This document shows positions 1-12,700 of a stretch of DNA of 64,000 nt, piece after piece. The translations under genes were made by a program, and so were the position numbers. The stretch covers positions 478,291-542,290 of the forward strand of contig NW_017803932.1 of NCBI RefSeq assembly GCF_001625305.1, written 5' to 3'. How positions within the stretch are numbered: position 1 is the stretch's first letter; every line of letters starts with the position of its first letter. The stretch is from Branchiostoma belcheri (lineage: Eukaryota; Chordata; Leptocardii; Amphioxiformes; Branchiostomatidae). The notes under the pieces are model-generated. The model saw nothing but the letters and a program-made list of their open reading frames with translations, had not been told where the DNA came from and did no database searches.

Positions 1-3000
1 GTAATATATTCTTCTTTTTTGGGGGTATAACAGAACATTACTGTGATACGTGAAATAACTGTTTCATCAGTGTGATCCTTCTAAGTTCTATATACACATT
101 AGATGCTTTTCCAGCAGTGTATGCTACCTTTTAACTTTCCCAAGTCTAGCGCAGGTAAACATGTCAAAAGTACAAAAGCAAGTGGAGAGGAAACTATTTT
201 GAGCCCTCCAAGGTATTACTATAAAACGTGCACAAATACATGTACACATGCTCTTAATGTTATAGTTATCTCTGCATCTCTACACCTGGAGGTCATTGAT
301 CCCCACATATTTGTATGATGCGCTCATACATGTAGCACATTGTTAAGGTTGTGCTAAGGTTCACTGTGTCACAGCTGTATGTTCACCTTCACAGTCACGT
401 AAACACAAATTCTTTTAGGTCGGTGTCTTCTTCTTCCAAATCCAAACAAAAAAAAAATCGAAATCTCCACAACTTCAAATGGCCTTGGAATAGCTTTAAT
501 TGCAGTAAGACAGTTGCTCACTTTGTCGTTATATCGACAAATTTTTATTGGGCAACATGGGTAAAAAACTTTGAACGTAAGAACTTCTTTTGAAATTTTA
601 CTCGTAATCATATTAAAGATGAGCCGTAGCCTAAGCTGAGAGTAATTAAAGTATATCATACTGACAATTTTTCCATAGTCCTTTGCATGCCTACAAGTAG
701 CTAAGTTGATATTACCTTTGCGTTTGCAAGTTTTAAGACCTGTACCTACATGTAATTGTACCGTCTAAGGGGAAAAGTGAGTTACTTGCACTTGTATGCA
801 TTCTAATGACATTGTACACATATAGCTGCTCTTCCCACCCACGTACATTGTATACCGCGGCGAGCACTATCTGAGAACTTAATAGCCTGCTTACAAATAC
901 AGCAGGCAAGCTTTTTCTGTACCAACATGGTTACGCCTACGCAAACCGGCACGCGAAGCCCTGCGTGCTACTCGTCCTAAATACGGCTCACCATAGGCCA
1001 AGAATAGGTCGTGTCTGACAGACATTAACTGTGCGCATGTAAAGCTAAAATATCTTCAAGTCACAAAAATTACAGTAGCTGTATAAATGAATAAGGTGAA
1101 TGAAGTACAACTTGACTTGCAGCTCAATTCAATCATTATCATGCTGAATTGGACACTATATTGAAGTTGGGTATAAAAGTGGTCTATATATAGCATTGCA
1201 GAGCTATAACTTATAAGCATAATATAACATGATGCTTTTTCCCTCCAGTGCTGCCACTAGTACCAGCTACAGTGCAGTACAGTAATACATTCAGGGTGTC
1301 ATGAATTTGGGCTGGATACTTACGTTACCGAAAAAGAAAATGTCAAAATTTACAGTTATTACTGCAATTCCATTGGAATGACATGACAGGTCTGAAGTGC
1401 AATGTACATATGTACATGTATGTGTAATCTGCTGAGTCTGCATATGTAAATCGTTGGACAAATATAGCCAACTTGCAAGATTCAAATCATTTTTGAGATG
1501 GGTATAATCATATCTACCTATCGGACTGGAAAGGACAATGATTACGTTAATGTAGGTGACCTACACTGAAAGGAAAACAACGTTATCAGATGTAGACACC
1601 TACACATCATTATTAAGCACGGCAATCTGTTTTCTGTTCCATCAATAATAAAGCTAGTTTGCATAATGCCCTAAATCAGTACTGCTGTGTGAAAAAAATT
1701 GTGGTGTTAAATAACTGTCAATGACATATTCTCTAAAAATTACACACCCTTATATAACCAAAGGCTTTTACAATCAAGTATAAGTACATTGTATAACTAA
1801 TAAGGATGGATTGATATAGATATTACATCTGAAGAACATGATACGGAGTTGAATATTTTGGTTTTCCTCTATAGCATACAAAAATTTACAACCGACTGAT
1901 CACTTTACAAAGTGAAAAGGACATCATATAAGACTTTGACCTATTTTGGCCCATCAAAACAACAGTTACTAATTTCTGCAAAATGGACTCTTTATAACAG
2001 AGGTGGGCGTAGGTAATTGGTTCTGGCCCACCCCCACATGGTCCTTACCAGAACAGCAATCTCTCATGTAGTGAGGGACACTTGTTGGGCACTGCTGTTC
2101 CACTTGCTGGTAAAACCACCTGTTGGAGTGGACTGACCATTCATTGGCATTNNNNNNNNNNNNNNNNNNNNNNNNNNNNNNNNNNNNNNNNNNNNNNNNN
2201 NNNNNNNNNNNNNNNNNNNNNNNNNNNNNNNNNNNNNNNNNNNNNNNNNNNNNNNNNNNNNNNNNNNNNNNNNNNNNNNNNNNNNNNNNNNNNNNNNNNN
2301 NNNNNNNNNNNNNNNNNNNNNNNNNNNNNNNNNNNNNNNNNNNNNNNNNNNNNNNNNNNNNNNNNNNNNNNNNNNNNNNNNNNNNNNNNNNNNNNNNNNN
2401 NNNNNNNNNNNNNNNNNNNNNNNNNNNNNNNNNNNNNNNNNNNNNNNNNNNNNNNNNNNNNNNNNNNNNNNNNNNNNNNNNNNNNNNNNNNNNNNNNNNN
2501 NNNNNNNNNNNNNNNNNNNNNNNNNNNNNNNNNNNNNNNNNNNNNNNNNNNNNNNNNNNNNNNNNNNNNNNNNNNNNNNNNNNNNNNNNNNNNNNNNNNN
2601 NNNNNNNNNNNNNNNNNNNNNNNNNNNNNNNNNNNNNNNNNNNNNNNNNNNNNNNNNNNNNNNNNNNNNNNNNNNNNNNNNNNNAAACACTGTGTCCCCA
2701 AATGAAGTGACCTCGACTCTTACAAAATCTGGAAGCCAAGGTCATTCACATAAGGAGTGTTTTGGAAAGTTTAAACATCTATTTCCCCCCCCCCCCACAC
2801 ACACACTGAAAAGGCTACATAATAGTACATTTTAGTCCTGGCCTTTGATCTTTTCCTACTTGAAAGGATTCAAACGTGTGCAACGTTGATGGATAGGGCA
2901 AGATCTGGGACACAGGTGTGTTGGAGAGAATTATACCTGAAAGACTGAAAGGCAATTACCAGTAAGCCTACATCCTGTAAGGAAAGAATTGGAGCAGACC

Positions 3001-4461
3001 ACTACTCATTATTTTGATTTATTAAGAGTGAAACTCAATACCTTAACCCTGTTCTTATATAACTGTAACGTTAAGAGGTTCTGACTACCTGTAATTTCAT
3101 GGCAGACTTCTTATCATTGAATAAATACCTCATGATAAATTACATCAAACAATTCATTCACGACTGTTGAAAGATATTGTGGATATTGTTGACATTATAC
3201 TTTTGTATACCAAGAAAGTAGATTTTCTAAGAAATGGTGTTATCTACTAAACGCAGGATTCGTCATTGAACATAGATTAAAGAACTTTAAACCTTGTTTA
3301 AATCCATTTTGATTTATTCCTATCTAGAAGACAGCAGTAAAAATGCTGTAATGTTACAGTTATGATTTAATCCTATGAAACTGTCAAATACATGAAGTCG
3401 AACACAACATTTATTGCCTAGGAGAAAAGGAGAAGAAAGCTCCAAGAAGCAGAAAACGTGCAATATTTCTTATCTCTTTGAGTTTGGCTCATTTCTAATC
3501 TAGAAGCCTATACAACTACAGTAATTAAAGCCCCCCCCCACTGTTTCTAAACATTAAAACATTCAACAATTCGTAATGATTTGGTGATTGCCGTGTCAAG
3601 GAAATAGTTCTCTTAAAACATGTCACCTTCATTCTGGTATATTGTCCCATAGGGACTTAGATTACTGTCTATACTTTCACCATTAATACACAAAATTCAG
3701 AAACAATATGTTACAAGTTCTGAACGGATACATTTATATCCTGTAACAATTGGAAGCGCTGCTCGAATTAAGGGGTCAACAACGTATTCAAGGTGTCATA
3801 TTACAAATGGATTTTGAACAACACACAACCACCTAAAATTTGATTTCAAATTTTAGACGTATCTGGACTTTTTTTGCCTTCCCTCTTTTAACAGCGCAGG
3901 GGAAAACTTGCACCTGTTTCTGAAATAGTTCAACAAACAACAGAGAAATTTCCTCTGGGATTCTAAGTTGACAAATTCACAGACAGCAAATTTGCCCGCT
4001 AACACAGTTTGTGGATTGACCTAGAAAAACGTCCTTGGATGGCTTACGCTTCCCCGGAGATGAAATATTTGTGAAGAACGGGAAAGAACCGAGTCAAGGA
4101 CATGTGATTTGAGAAAGCTCGAGCACCTGATCGTGAAAACAAATTAAGTTTCAACAGTTGGTTATCATAGCCCGGAGGAACCCACGCTCACACGTAAACA
4201 GTCGAGCGCCAGTTTCCCCTTCTGGGCTATAAAGCAGCGCTGTTCCGCACTTGACACTGGCTAGGGGCGCCAAGGGCTGTTAAGGCAGCGGCTAGAATAA
4301 ATTATAGAAGGTATCAGTGTACGTCTGGGGCGGCGATAAACAGTTAAGGTAGCGGAGACTTCGCCTGGGCTCAATTTGCTAGACGCGCTGCACTATCGCC
4401 AGAAAAACATCGCGCCTTGCAATACAACGCGCCATGCAAACAGGCTAGAATTGCGTCTTAC
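1..4461. other. No recognisable gene; includes assembly gap
   Basis: AT-rich sequence with only short random ORFs and no splice-consistent coding block that I could find. It holds a run of N (2152-2684) and a poly-C/CA microsatellite near 2785-2806. It may be intron of the minus-strand gene whose first exon seems to lie at 4462-4651, but I found no downstream exon. Confidence 0.5.
2152..2684. other. Assembly gap (N run)
   Basis: A run of 533 N. ORFs reported across it are artefacts of the ambiguous bases. Confidence 0.99.
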
Positions 4462-4651
4462 CGTGCTTGAGCTCGAGTCTGACGAACCCACCGTCGGAGA
4501 GAGCTGCCTGAGCCATGCTGTCGCGACGAGACGCGAGGAAATACGGCAGTCTTAAACCCTGCACAACGCACCAGCTTCTCCGGCTCAGCTCCCCAACAGC
4601 CGTCTGATCGGTTCCCACTTCCGGGTTTGATCCACCCACAATGCCAAGCAT
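4462..4651 (-). CDS. Probable first coding exon, unidentified gene
   Basis: On the minus strand an ORF runs from an ATG at 4651, with an internal ATG at 4516 in better context (CAGCATGG). It ends at a consensus donor: the coding sequence ...ELKHG meets GTAAGA with the exon ending at 4462. If 4516 is the start, the exon encodes 18 codons plus one base (MAQAALSDGGFVRLELKH). The surroundings are GC- and CpG-richer than the flanks, as expected near a promoter, and the next gene on the other strand starts about 700 bp away. I do not recognise the protein and found no second exon between here and the window start, so this may be a chance ORF beside a chance donor. Confidence 0.35.
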
Positions 4652-5363
4652 TTCCGCTGTTTTAGGAAGAAGTAGTTATGGGTGCGCCCGACGAAAGCTT
4701 TTGGCGCGGAGTACAACTTTTGGAACCAACAACACAACTTCTGTTACAGACAAAAATCTAGAAATCCGAGCGAAGACCCTGCAACAGTAGCACGGTCATT
4801 TATCATCGACGTGAGTGTGAAGAAACGTAAAGTTGATAAAGACTCTAAAGCCTCAGTTCCACATTTTGGTAAATACATAGGACATATAGAGAGCGTCGGA
4901 AAAAACTGGCGGGAAAAATCCGTGACGGAGTCTGGTTCACAATCAAGAAAGAACGGAAAAGAAACTTGAGCTTTTACTCTCCGTGGGCTGGAAGATATAC
5001 GTTATCTGCTAGAATATTTAAAACATCCATTGTTATGTACTGACAAAGCACTGGAAAGTCGTCGGCATGAGATTATAGTAAATGTTTATCCAAAACCCTG
5101 GAAAAGCGTCATGGTTACGTCATGCACCTAGTGGCAAAAAATCTTTTGAAATGTTCCGAATGTTTGTATAGAAGCGCAGAACGTATCCAAGGACTCCGTT
5201 GTTCGAAAAGTCCCCTTTCGAACGTCATAATGTCTGAATGTCAAAGTGACGCCTGAATGGAAAACAAAACATCCAAAGGACTTATTGTTCAGGAACGACG
5301 TTTGTTTTTCTTCAAACACAGACAGTATATACTCGGCCTTTATGTCTTGATACCAATGATATA

Positions 5364-6702
5364 ATGCTTGCAGCTCGGGGACCTTTCCTCAAAGAAGTCT
5401 TGAATGGTGCAACGCTTGGAAACGCCCGCTGGCGACTTTCACCTATGCTGCAGACTACGGTTACAGCGTGTCGTCTACCACGCAGCTTCTACTACTGTAC
5501 TAGTACAGAAAACTCTCGGCGAGGTAAAGTAGCGGACGGTATCACATCTATTCTGGCTATATCACACAAAGTCCCGAAGTCTAGAGCTCTCGCTCCTTTC
5601 AAGTTTTTCAACACTAACAACTATTGGCGTGCCAGCAGAAGGCACGATCACGATGACGGACAGAAAAAAAGAACGAAGACCCGAGATGCCCGGAGCCAGG
5701 CTATGGCAAAAGCCCAGCTGAAGGTCATTGGAAGAAACACCAAGGTGATTTATTATATTAATCAGCGTGTAATAATTAATGGATAATGACATCCAAAAAT
5801 GGTGAAACGTGTGTATGGATAGCGTTCAGCACCAAGGACAGACACACTCATTCGACGCCAACATGTAGTTAACGTTAGATGTGCCGTGCATTTTCAAGAG
5901 TAGTTGTGTCTGTTTATGACTTCGCATCGTGTTCCTTTGAAGTTGTTAAGGCTTCTCTTTGTACGAAAGATGGTCGTAGCATAGCATATAACTATGCAGA
6001 TGATTTGAAGGCTGCCAAGATTCGGGAGCTCAGTCCCGCTAATGGTATCTTGTGCTTTGCCAGTTCAGTGGTGATCCTCTATACTGATCATGAGCCCACA
6101 GCATGATACCATGCCTTATATTTGCGTGTTTAGTCTGTGTATTTATGGTATTTGTGTCTGTACAGTGTTGCTATAGGTCAGTGTACCCAAATAAATTCAA
6201 TTTGGGTACACAATAAATCCAATTCATAATCATTCTGTCGTTTTAGGCCAAAGTGAGAGCTCTCCTCCTCATGAGCATAGCCTGCACCATGGACCGCCAG
6301 AGAGACGCCTGGAGCCGCGAGGAGGAGCGCATGCTGGGCGCTCTGTACGTCCTTCTCATGGCCACAGAGGCACTGCTGCAACACCACCTCAACATCATCT
6401 ACAGCAAAACAACACCTCCAACTTCGCGTCAACAGCAGACACTTAAAGATCTGGATAAGGAACTCAACCAAGTCAAGAAACTCAGGTACATCTTAAAGTC
6501 TTACATGCGCACGATGATAAGATGGGAGAGAAGAGGAAAATGTGAGAGAGAAAGAGAGAAGATATTACAGGAACTCACGCTAAGGTTGGAGGAGGAGGCG
6601 GACAACATGGAGGGAGGAAAGATCAACAGGTGGAAGAATTTTCTCGCCTTCATTAAAAGTTTTCGAGAGATGTTTTCCATTTGGTACTCGGGAAGATCGT
6701 AG
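5364..6702 (+). CDS. Two-exon gene, unknown protein, possible mitochondrial targeting
   Basis: Exon 1 is 5364-5744 and exon 2 is 6247-6702. The junction is phase 0 (AAG before GTGATT; TTTTAG before GCC), giving 278 residues. Residues 1-55 are rich in Arg/Ser/Leu/Thr with almost no acidic residues, like a mitochondrial presequence (inference). A basic stretch, RASRRHDHDDGQKKRTKTRD, follows. Exon 2 encodes a helical, charge-rich region (KDLDKELNQVKKLRY; CEREREKILQELTLRLEEE) that could form a coiled coil. An AATAAA at 6727-6732 lies 25 nt past the stop, which supports a real 3' end. The donor is weak (GTGATT), so exon 2 could instead belong to a separate transcript starting at the ATG at 6271. 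I recognise no family. Confidence 0.55.
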
Positions 6703-6726
6703 GGCTCGACGGAAATTTGGAACAAA

Positions 6727-6732
6727 AATAAA
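6727..6732 (+). terminator. AATAAA polyadenylation signal
   Basis: AATAAA sits 25 nt downstream of the TAG that ends the two-exon plus-strand gene, consistent with its poly(A) signal. Confidence 0.5.
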
Positions 6733-9700
6733 CACCTCCATATTACGAGCACAATGTATACGTAGTAGCTATGTGATGCACAGAAGTGGTTCATACTAGT
6801 AAAGTATTCACGTATGGGAAGGGATGTTAAAACATCTGCTGGTTAGTAATTATTTCTTCATCGCATCTAAGATTCTTTTTTTTTCATCTCTGTTCTTTAT
6901 TGACTTGAGTATAGAATACATGTGTACGTAGATGATAAAGATTCTTACACCGATCGAGAATGGCATGCTGCAGTGCATGTGCGTGAACTTGAAAACGTGG
7001 CAGGATTGTAATAGTATTGCCACCGATGCATTGGACGTTAGGTGTTCGTAGTATTTGTCCGTTGGTAAACGTCATGAAATATTAGGAGTGGTACTCCTGC
7101 TACTACTACTCGTCAAGGCGAGTGTATGTCACAGGTAGCTTAGGAAACGTGAATCTATCCAAGTGCAATTCATGCAAGAGAACTCAGGTAGTGAAAGCAG
7201 CTACTGGTAGTTTAAGAACGTACTGTCGACTGAATCAGATATTGGCATGGCTGTTGATAAGGCCTCTCATGTATCTAGAATATATCAGTAAGGGAGATTG
7301 GACGACCTAAAACGTTACAAGAAATTTGGCGGCAAACAAGTGTAACTACATCTTATAAAAACAGCAACAAGCACATACACAAAATCTGTAAGTCAAAACA
7401 TTTAATGCCTCTACCCATATATTCCATAACATTATGCATGTATCTTGAATTGCGAAATATAGATCATATTCCAGAATAATCCTTGACTTTGACCAGTGGG
7501 TGTGTGATGCTTTACAGACGCCACACAAAGGTGACATTTGCTTGTTTCATAGAAGATCTACACCTATCTCTGTAGTCTGTTTTACCCTAAAAGAGCACCA
7601 TTGACCATCCATTTTTCCTCAGGGAATATCGACACCGTTGTTGCCAGCTTTGGAATTATTGTCAAAAATACATACACAGCATCAACCTACTACTTTACAG
7701 TTCGGTAATGTCACTTACTGGAAAAACTCTGGTTTCTTCTGTGGTAAAATACTTTTTGAGATGGTTTTGTGTCATTCTAATACTTGGAAAAATTATCTGT
7801 TTAATGTAAGAGTGCATACACGCTTTCAATTAAATTCAATTCAGTTTCATGTGCTATCTAGTGCTGGTCATCATTATATGCATACAAACGACATCGTTCA
7901 AGAATGCACCATTCACTGTAAGTCTAGTAGGAAAGGGGTGTTGAAGGTGCATCGGTGATGAGAACTCGAACATCAAGTCAAGAAACCCCTTAGCTTTGTT
8001 ACATTTGTATTTGGTTTGCCCAAAGTATAGACAGCATGTGCACTGAACGAGCTTGGAGCCCCCAAAATATCGATGAGTGAAGTAAGTCAGACCTTTCCAA
8101 AGTAAACATCACCATGTTTTCCGGCAGACCCCCTTTCGGAACTTACATTGATAAGACACACGGAATTTCATAAACAATGATACCCACTAATTCATTACCC
8201 TATTCAGGTTAGATATTTAGTTACAAAAAGACAAGATATACAGGTAACTCCCATAAAGTATCCAATGCATATCCCTGGCAGTAACCGATATATTCATCAC
8301 CCTATCACACGAGTTACAACTGATCAAAGATCATTCTTCATCCATTTCTGAACCTTTGGCTCCTATCAACGTCACGTGGAAATGCGTTTTATCAAGGCTC
8401 ATCAAACCTAGGGCACAGTCGCTACATGTTGTGTGGAAAATGCCTACAATTTCAATTTACAAAGATACCTTGGCTTGAGGTTTTGGCGAGAGGAAATAGA
8501 CAGTACATTTCACTGTTTGACATGATAGTTCAAATTCTTCCTAGATCCTCAGGCTGGATAGAGAATGTTACATTTACTTGTACCAGAGAAATATCCACCT
8601 GCAAGATTCTTATGTACAGGTAGCGTCTATAACGCCGATAAAGGAAGCACCTTCAAATGACTGTTTAAGCCATACAGTGTATCTATATGTCCCGCCCTCT
8701 CTATTGTTTCGTGTTTTACAACTGCCTTTCCTTTTAATCTATTATCTATTAAGACAAAATTACACACTGGATGTGACAAAGTACATTACTGAAGAAAATT
8801 ATTAGCTGGCAATGTTATTTTTTCTTGAATACGTTGATTCCAACATTTTTCTTTGCTACACTACCAGACATGTGCTAGAGATTTTCTTTCGTTGACCATT
8901 TCATATGAAGAAGGAAGAGATATTCTTAATTCATTAGCACTAAAATATAGCTTGCGTGCACACTATTTGATTTCCTTGTAGTTTACAATGAATCAATTTC
9001 CAAAACGTATGAAAGTTTCATGTTTCAGAAAGAAATCTCACATCGAAAATACCCTCGGTATGTTGAAGGCAATGTTCAATGTATCCTGGCGTACAAAAGT
9101 ACAAAAGAGCAGCTTTCACGTATTCCAGTATTGACCAAATATTGACCAAGTTTTATCCTAGGTTTCTTTCACTTCCTCCCCATTCCCCCTCCTAGTTATA
9201 CGTAGGAGCACTTTTCATATTTAGTTGCCATTTTGTCCCTAAAAATAGCAGCTTTCCTTCTTGGTTCCCGTCTCTTCTGTCTCCTTTTACTATCTTCAAC
9301 TCTTCTCATCGCCTTTCCTGTAGAAAAAATACAATACCTAAGGTTATTCATTAATTTGTACGCAGACAACACGTATTTCGAAACTGTTTTTCCTCTCCGT
9401 AGCAGCATTTTACCTTTCTGAGTTGTCAAGAACACGTTGGATTCTTAAGCGTCTACATGGCAGGGCTCGAAATTCGTTTTGAGAACCTAGCCTATAGCTA
9501 ACATTCAAGAGTACTGAAAAAATGGGTACCATGAAATAACGAAGAATAGAAGTAAAAACCCAAATAAAAATCTTGCTGCCTGTTTTCAGAACTTAGAATG
9601 CACATCCTTTTCATGACGAAATACAAAATGACTACCCTTTTGTGAAATTAAGTATATGACAGATTTGGACAAAATGCTGTATGTAAATATATAGAATGGG

Positions 9701-9746
9701 CTTAAAACGTGCAAGTAAGACGAATTGCATGGCGATACTCACAGTC
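6733..9746. other. No gene seen; probably 3' UTR/intergenic
   Basis: About 3 kb with no convincing exon on either strand. Part of it is likely the 3' UTR of the minus-strand BASP1-like gene, whose stop codon is at 9747-9749. A minus-strand AATAAA is present at about 6893-6898, but nothing ties it to that gene. Confidence 0.4.
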
Positions 9747-12700
9747 TCATTCTGCCTTTTGTACAGCACTAGACTCTGCTGGCTCTGGTTCAGCCTCCTG
9801 TTAATGGTAAACCAAGACAGTGTTTTATAAGTTATACACCGTGTGTGGCAGGTGGGTCCACAATGAAGCACAGGAAAGGCTGCAAATTAAAAGCTTGAAA
9901 GGATATCAACATTGATATCAACATGTATAACCTGGACACAACGCACAGTTTGATATTCGTCATTGTGAAAGATGCTGCAGCAACAGGTACCAAGATACAG
10001 TAGTCCTACTATGTATGGCTATTATATCGGTAGCTCTGTTAGCTTAAAGGGTCAAAGACTTCATCAAATGTTTAGATAAGGGCTTTGTGCAAGGAGATTT
10101 TCTGCAGCAACGTTACCTGTTGTGCAGCTTCTGCCGGTGATTCTGACGTTGCTTCAGCTGGCTTCTCTGCAGGCGTCTCCTCTGCTGGCTTCTCTGCTGC
10201 TGTCTCCTCTGCTGGCTTCTCTGCAGATGTCTCCTCTGCTGGCGTCTCCTCTGCAGGTTTCTCCTCTGCTGGCGTCTCCTCTGCAGGTTTCTCCTCTGCT
10301 GGCGTCTCCTCTGCTGGTTTTTCTACGGCTTCCTCTTTTGGTGTCTCTGCGGGCAGATCGGCGGGTGTTTCTACTGGTGCCTCTGCAGCTGCCTCTGCTG
10401 GAGCTGCTTCAGCTGGCTCTTCCGGAACCTTTTCCTCAGCTGTCGTTTCCGCAGGTGTTTCCGGAGCCTGTTCTGCCGCAGGTTCTTGTGCGTCTGCTGG
10501 AGGGTCTGCTGCAGCGGCCTCGGATGGGGCATCTTCTTTTTGTTCCACCGGAGCCTCTGCCGGAGCCTCTACAGGTGCTTCTTCCTGGGCAGGTGATTCC
10601 TGTGAGAAGCAGAGAAACAAATTCCACATGGCGATAGAAAAAAGGCTGTTGTATGTGCTCTGGCGATAGAAAAAAAGGCTGTTGTATGTGCTCTGAAATA
10701 AGTAGCGTTTATAGCGTAAGGCATTGTGGTGGTAAACTTACAGTCTGCCTTGAAATTGAATGTTGAGTATTGTTGCAAACTTAGCGGATAACGGATGTCT
10801 TACCTCTGTAGGAGCTACAGGTTCTGGAGCATCTGCTGCTTTCTCTTCTACTGGCGCTGCTGTCTCCTCAGCTGGAGCTGCCTCTGCAGGCGCCGCTTCA
10901 ACTGGGGCAGCTTCCACCGCTTGCGCTTGCTCTGCTGGCGCTGCCTCAGCTGGTGCGTCCTCAGCGGGTTTCTCTTCTGCTGGTGTTTCAGCAGGTGTTG
11001 TTTCTTCTGGTGCCGCCTCTGCTTGTTTTTCTTCTGCTGGTGCCGCCTCTGCCGGTGCCGCCTCGGCAGGTGCTGCTTCAGCTGGTGCCGCCTCTACTGG
11101 TGCCGTCTCGGCAGGTGCCACCTCTGCTGGTGCCGTCTCGGCAGGTGCTGCTTCGGCTGGTGCCGTCTCAGCAGGTGCCGTCTCAGCAGGTGCCGCCTCT
11201 GCTGGTGCCGTCTCAGCAGGTGCCGCCTCTGCTGGTGCCGTCTCAGCAGGTGCCGCCTCTGCTGGTGCCGTCTCGGCAGGTGCTGCCTCTGCTGGGGCCG
11301 CCTCCGCTGTTTTCTCCTCCGCTGGCGGGGCCTCTGCTGGAGGCGCCTCCTCTACCTTCTGCTCCTTTGAACGAAAGGTTGCAATTAATGTCAGCTCAGC
11401 TGAAGTGGTTTGGCAACCTAAACGCCTTTGGCGACTTAACACCTTCGTACCTTAGTCAGTCTATTAAAACGTCAACGTTGCATTTGAAATTAAATAGTAC
11501 TAGTCCACGTCCATGACATGAAAGAAAACATAGAAATATGATTGTTGGTGATGATATTCTTAACGTGACTATGTAACGTGATAAAGTATATTCGTCATTA
11601 GTCATTGGTCTGTGCGTAGTCGTGGTAATATGTACATCCTTGCAGTTACGCCAGCTAATCTGTTCTATGTTATTCAAACATCTACATGTACTAGTATAAG
11701 CTAGAACAATACAACCGAGGCAACTGCAATGTGAAACTACATAAAACCTAAACAAAACTACGATCCCCCTGCACCGTGTCCCACCTGGTTATCTGGGCTA
11801 GGTTCAGAGGGTTCTGCGGGTTGTGATGTTGCGGGAACAGAGTCAGGGGAAGTGACAATGTCTTGTGTTTCAGGAGTGGGCTCGGGGGTTGCGATATCCT
11901 CTGTCTGTTCTGGTGCGTCTTCGACAACCACCTCTGAACTAGTTTCAGCGTCGGGCTCAGCAGAGTTTTGGACTTCCTCTGTAACAGCAGCCTCTGATTC
12001 AGCAGGCAACTGCTGTGTCTCTTGAACAACGACAGTCTCAACAGCTAATTGCTGTTCCTCCGCACCGGTTGTTGTACCGGTCTCTACCGCTGACTCTGCA
12101 GACATTTGTACTTCCTCTACAACTACAGCCTCTTCTGCACTTGCCTCCACTGTTGGTCCCGCAGCGTCTTGCCTTACCTCTTCAACAACATCTACAACAA
12201 CATCTTCTACAACAGCTTGTTCAGGAAGCTGTTCCTCTGCAACAACGGCGTCTGTACCATCCGCCTCTGGTGCACCTTCGGGTTTCGCCTCTTCCTCTGC
12301 TAGTTCAGCAGACGCTTGCTGTGTTTCTTCACTAGCTGCTGCTGCTTCGGGCTCTGGAGTTGATTCGGCAGGCGCTTGCTGTTCCTCTCCCTCGGGTTTT
12401 TGCTCTTCCTCTACAACAGGCTCGGCTGAACTGACCTCCTCTGGTGCTTCAGCAGACACTTGCTGTGCTTCTTCACTAGCCTCTTCTGCAACAGCCTCCG
12501 CTGTAACAGCCTCAGCAACTGATTCAGCAGACGCTTGCTGTTCCTCAGCTTCGGCTTCAGCAGGTGTTTGCTCTTCCTCTTCGGCAGACTCAGCCTCGGC
12601 TTTCTCAGGCTCCGGGGCTTCCTGTTCGACGATCTCTGCAACACTTGTCTCGACTCCTGGGTCAGCACAAATCTGTTGGACCTCTTCAACAACTTCTGCT

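Noticed and set aside
1969..2745. Long ORFs across 2064-2710
   Set aside because: They consist almost entirely of N-derived unknown residues.
4682..4969. 95-codon plus-strand ORF before the two-exon gene
   Set aside because: Begins at GTG rather than ATG, has no splice continuity, and no recognisable protein features.
10085..11516. Long plus-strand ORFs rich in Ser/Ala or Leu/Pro opposite the repeat exons
   Set aside because: They are antisense shadows of the 15/30-bp repeats; every frame stays open because the unit length is a multiple of three. The minus strand has consistent splice sites and phases.
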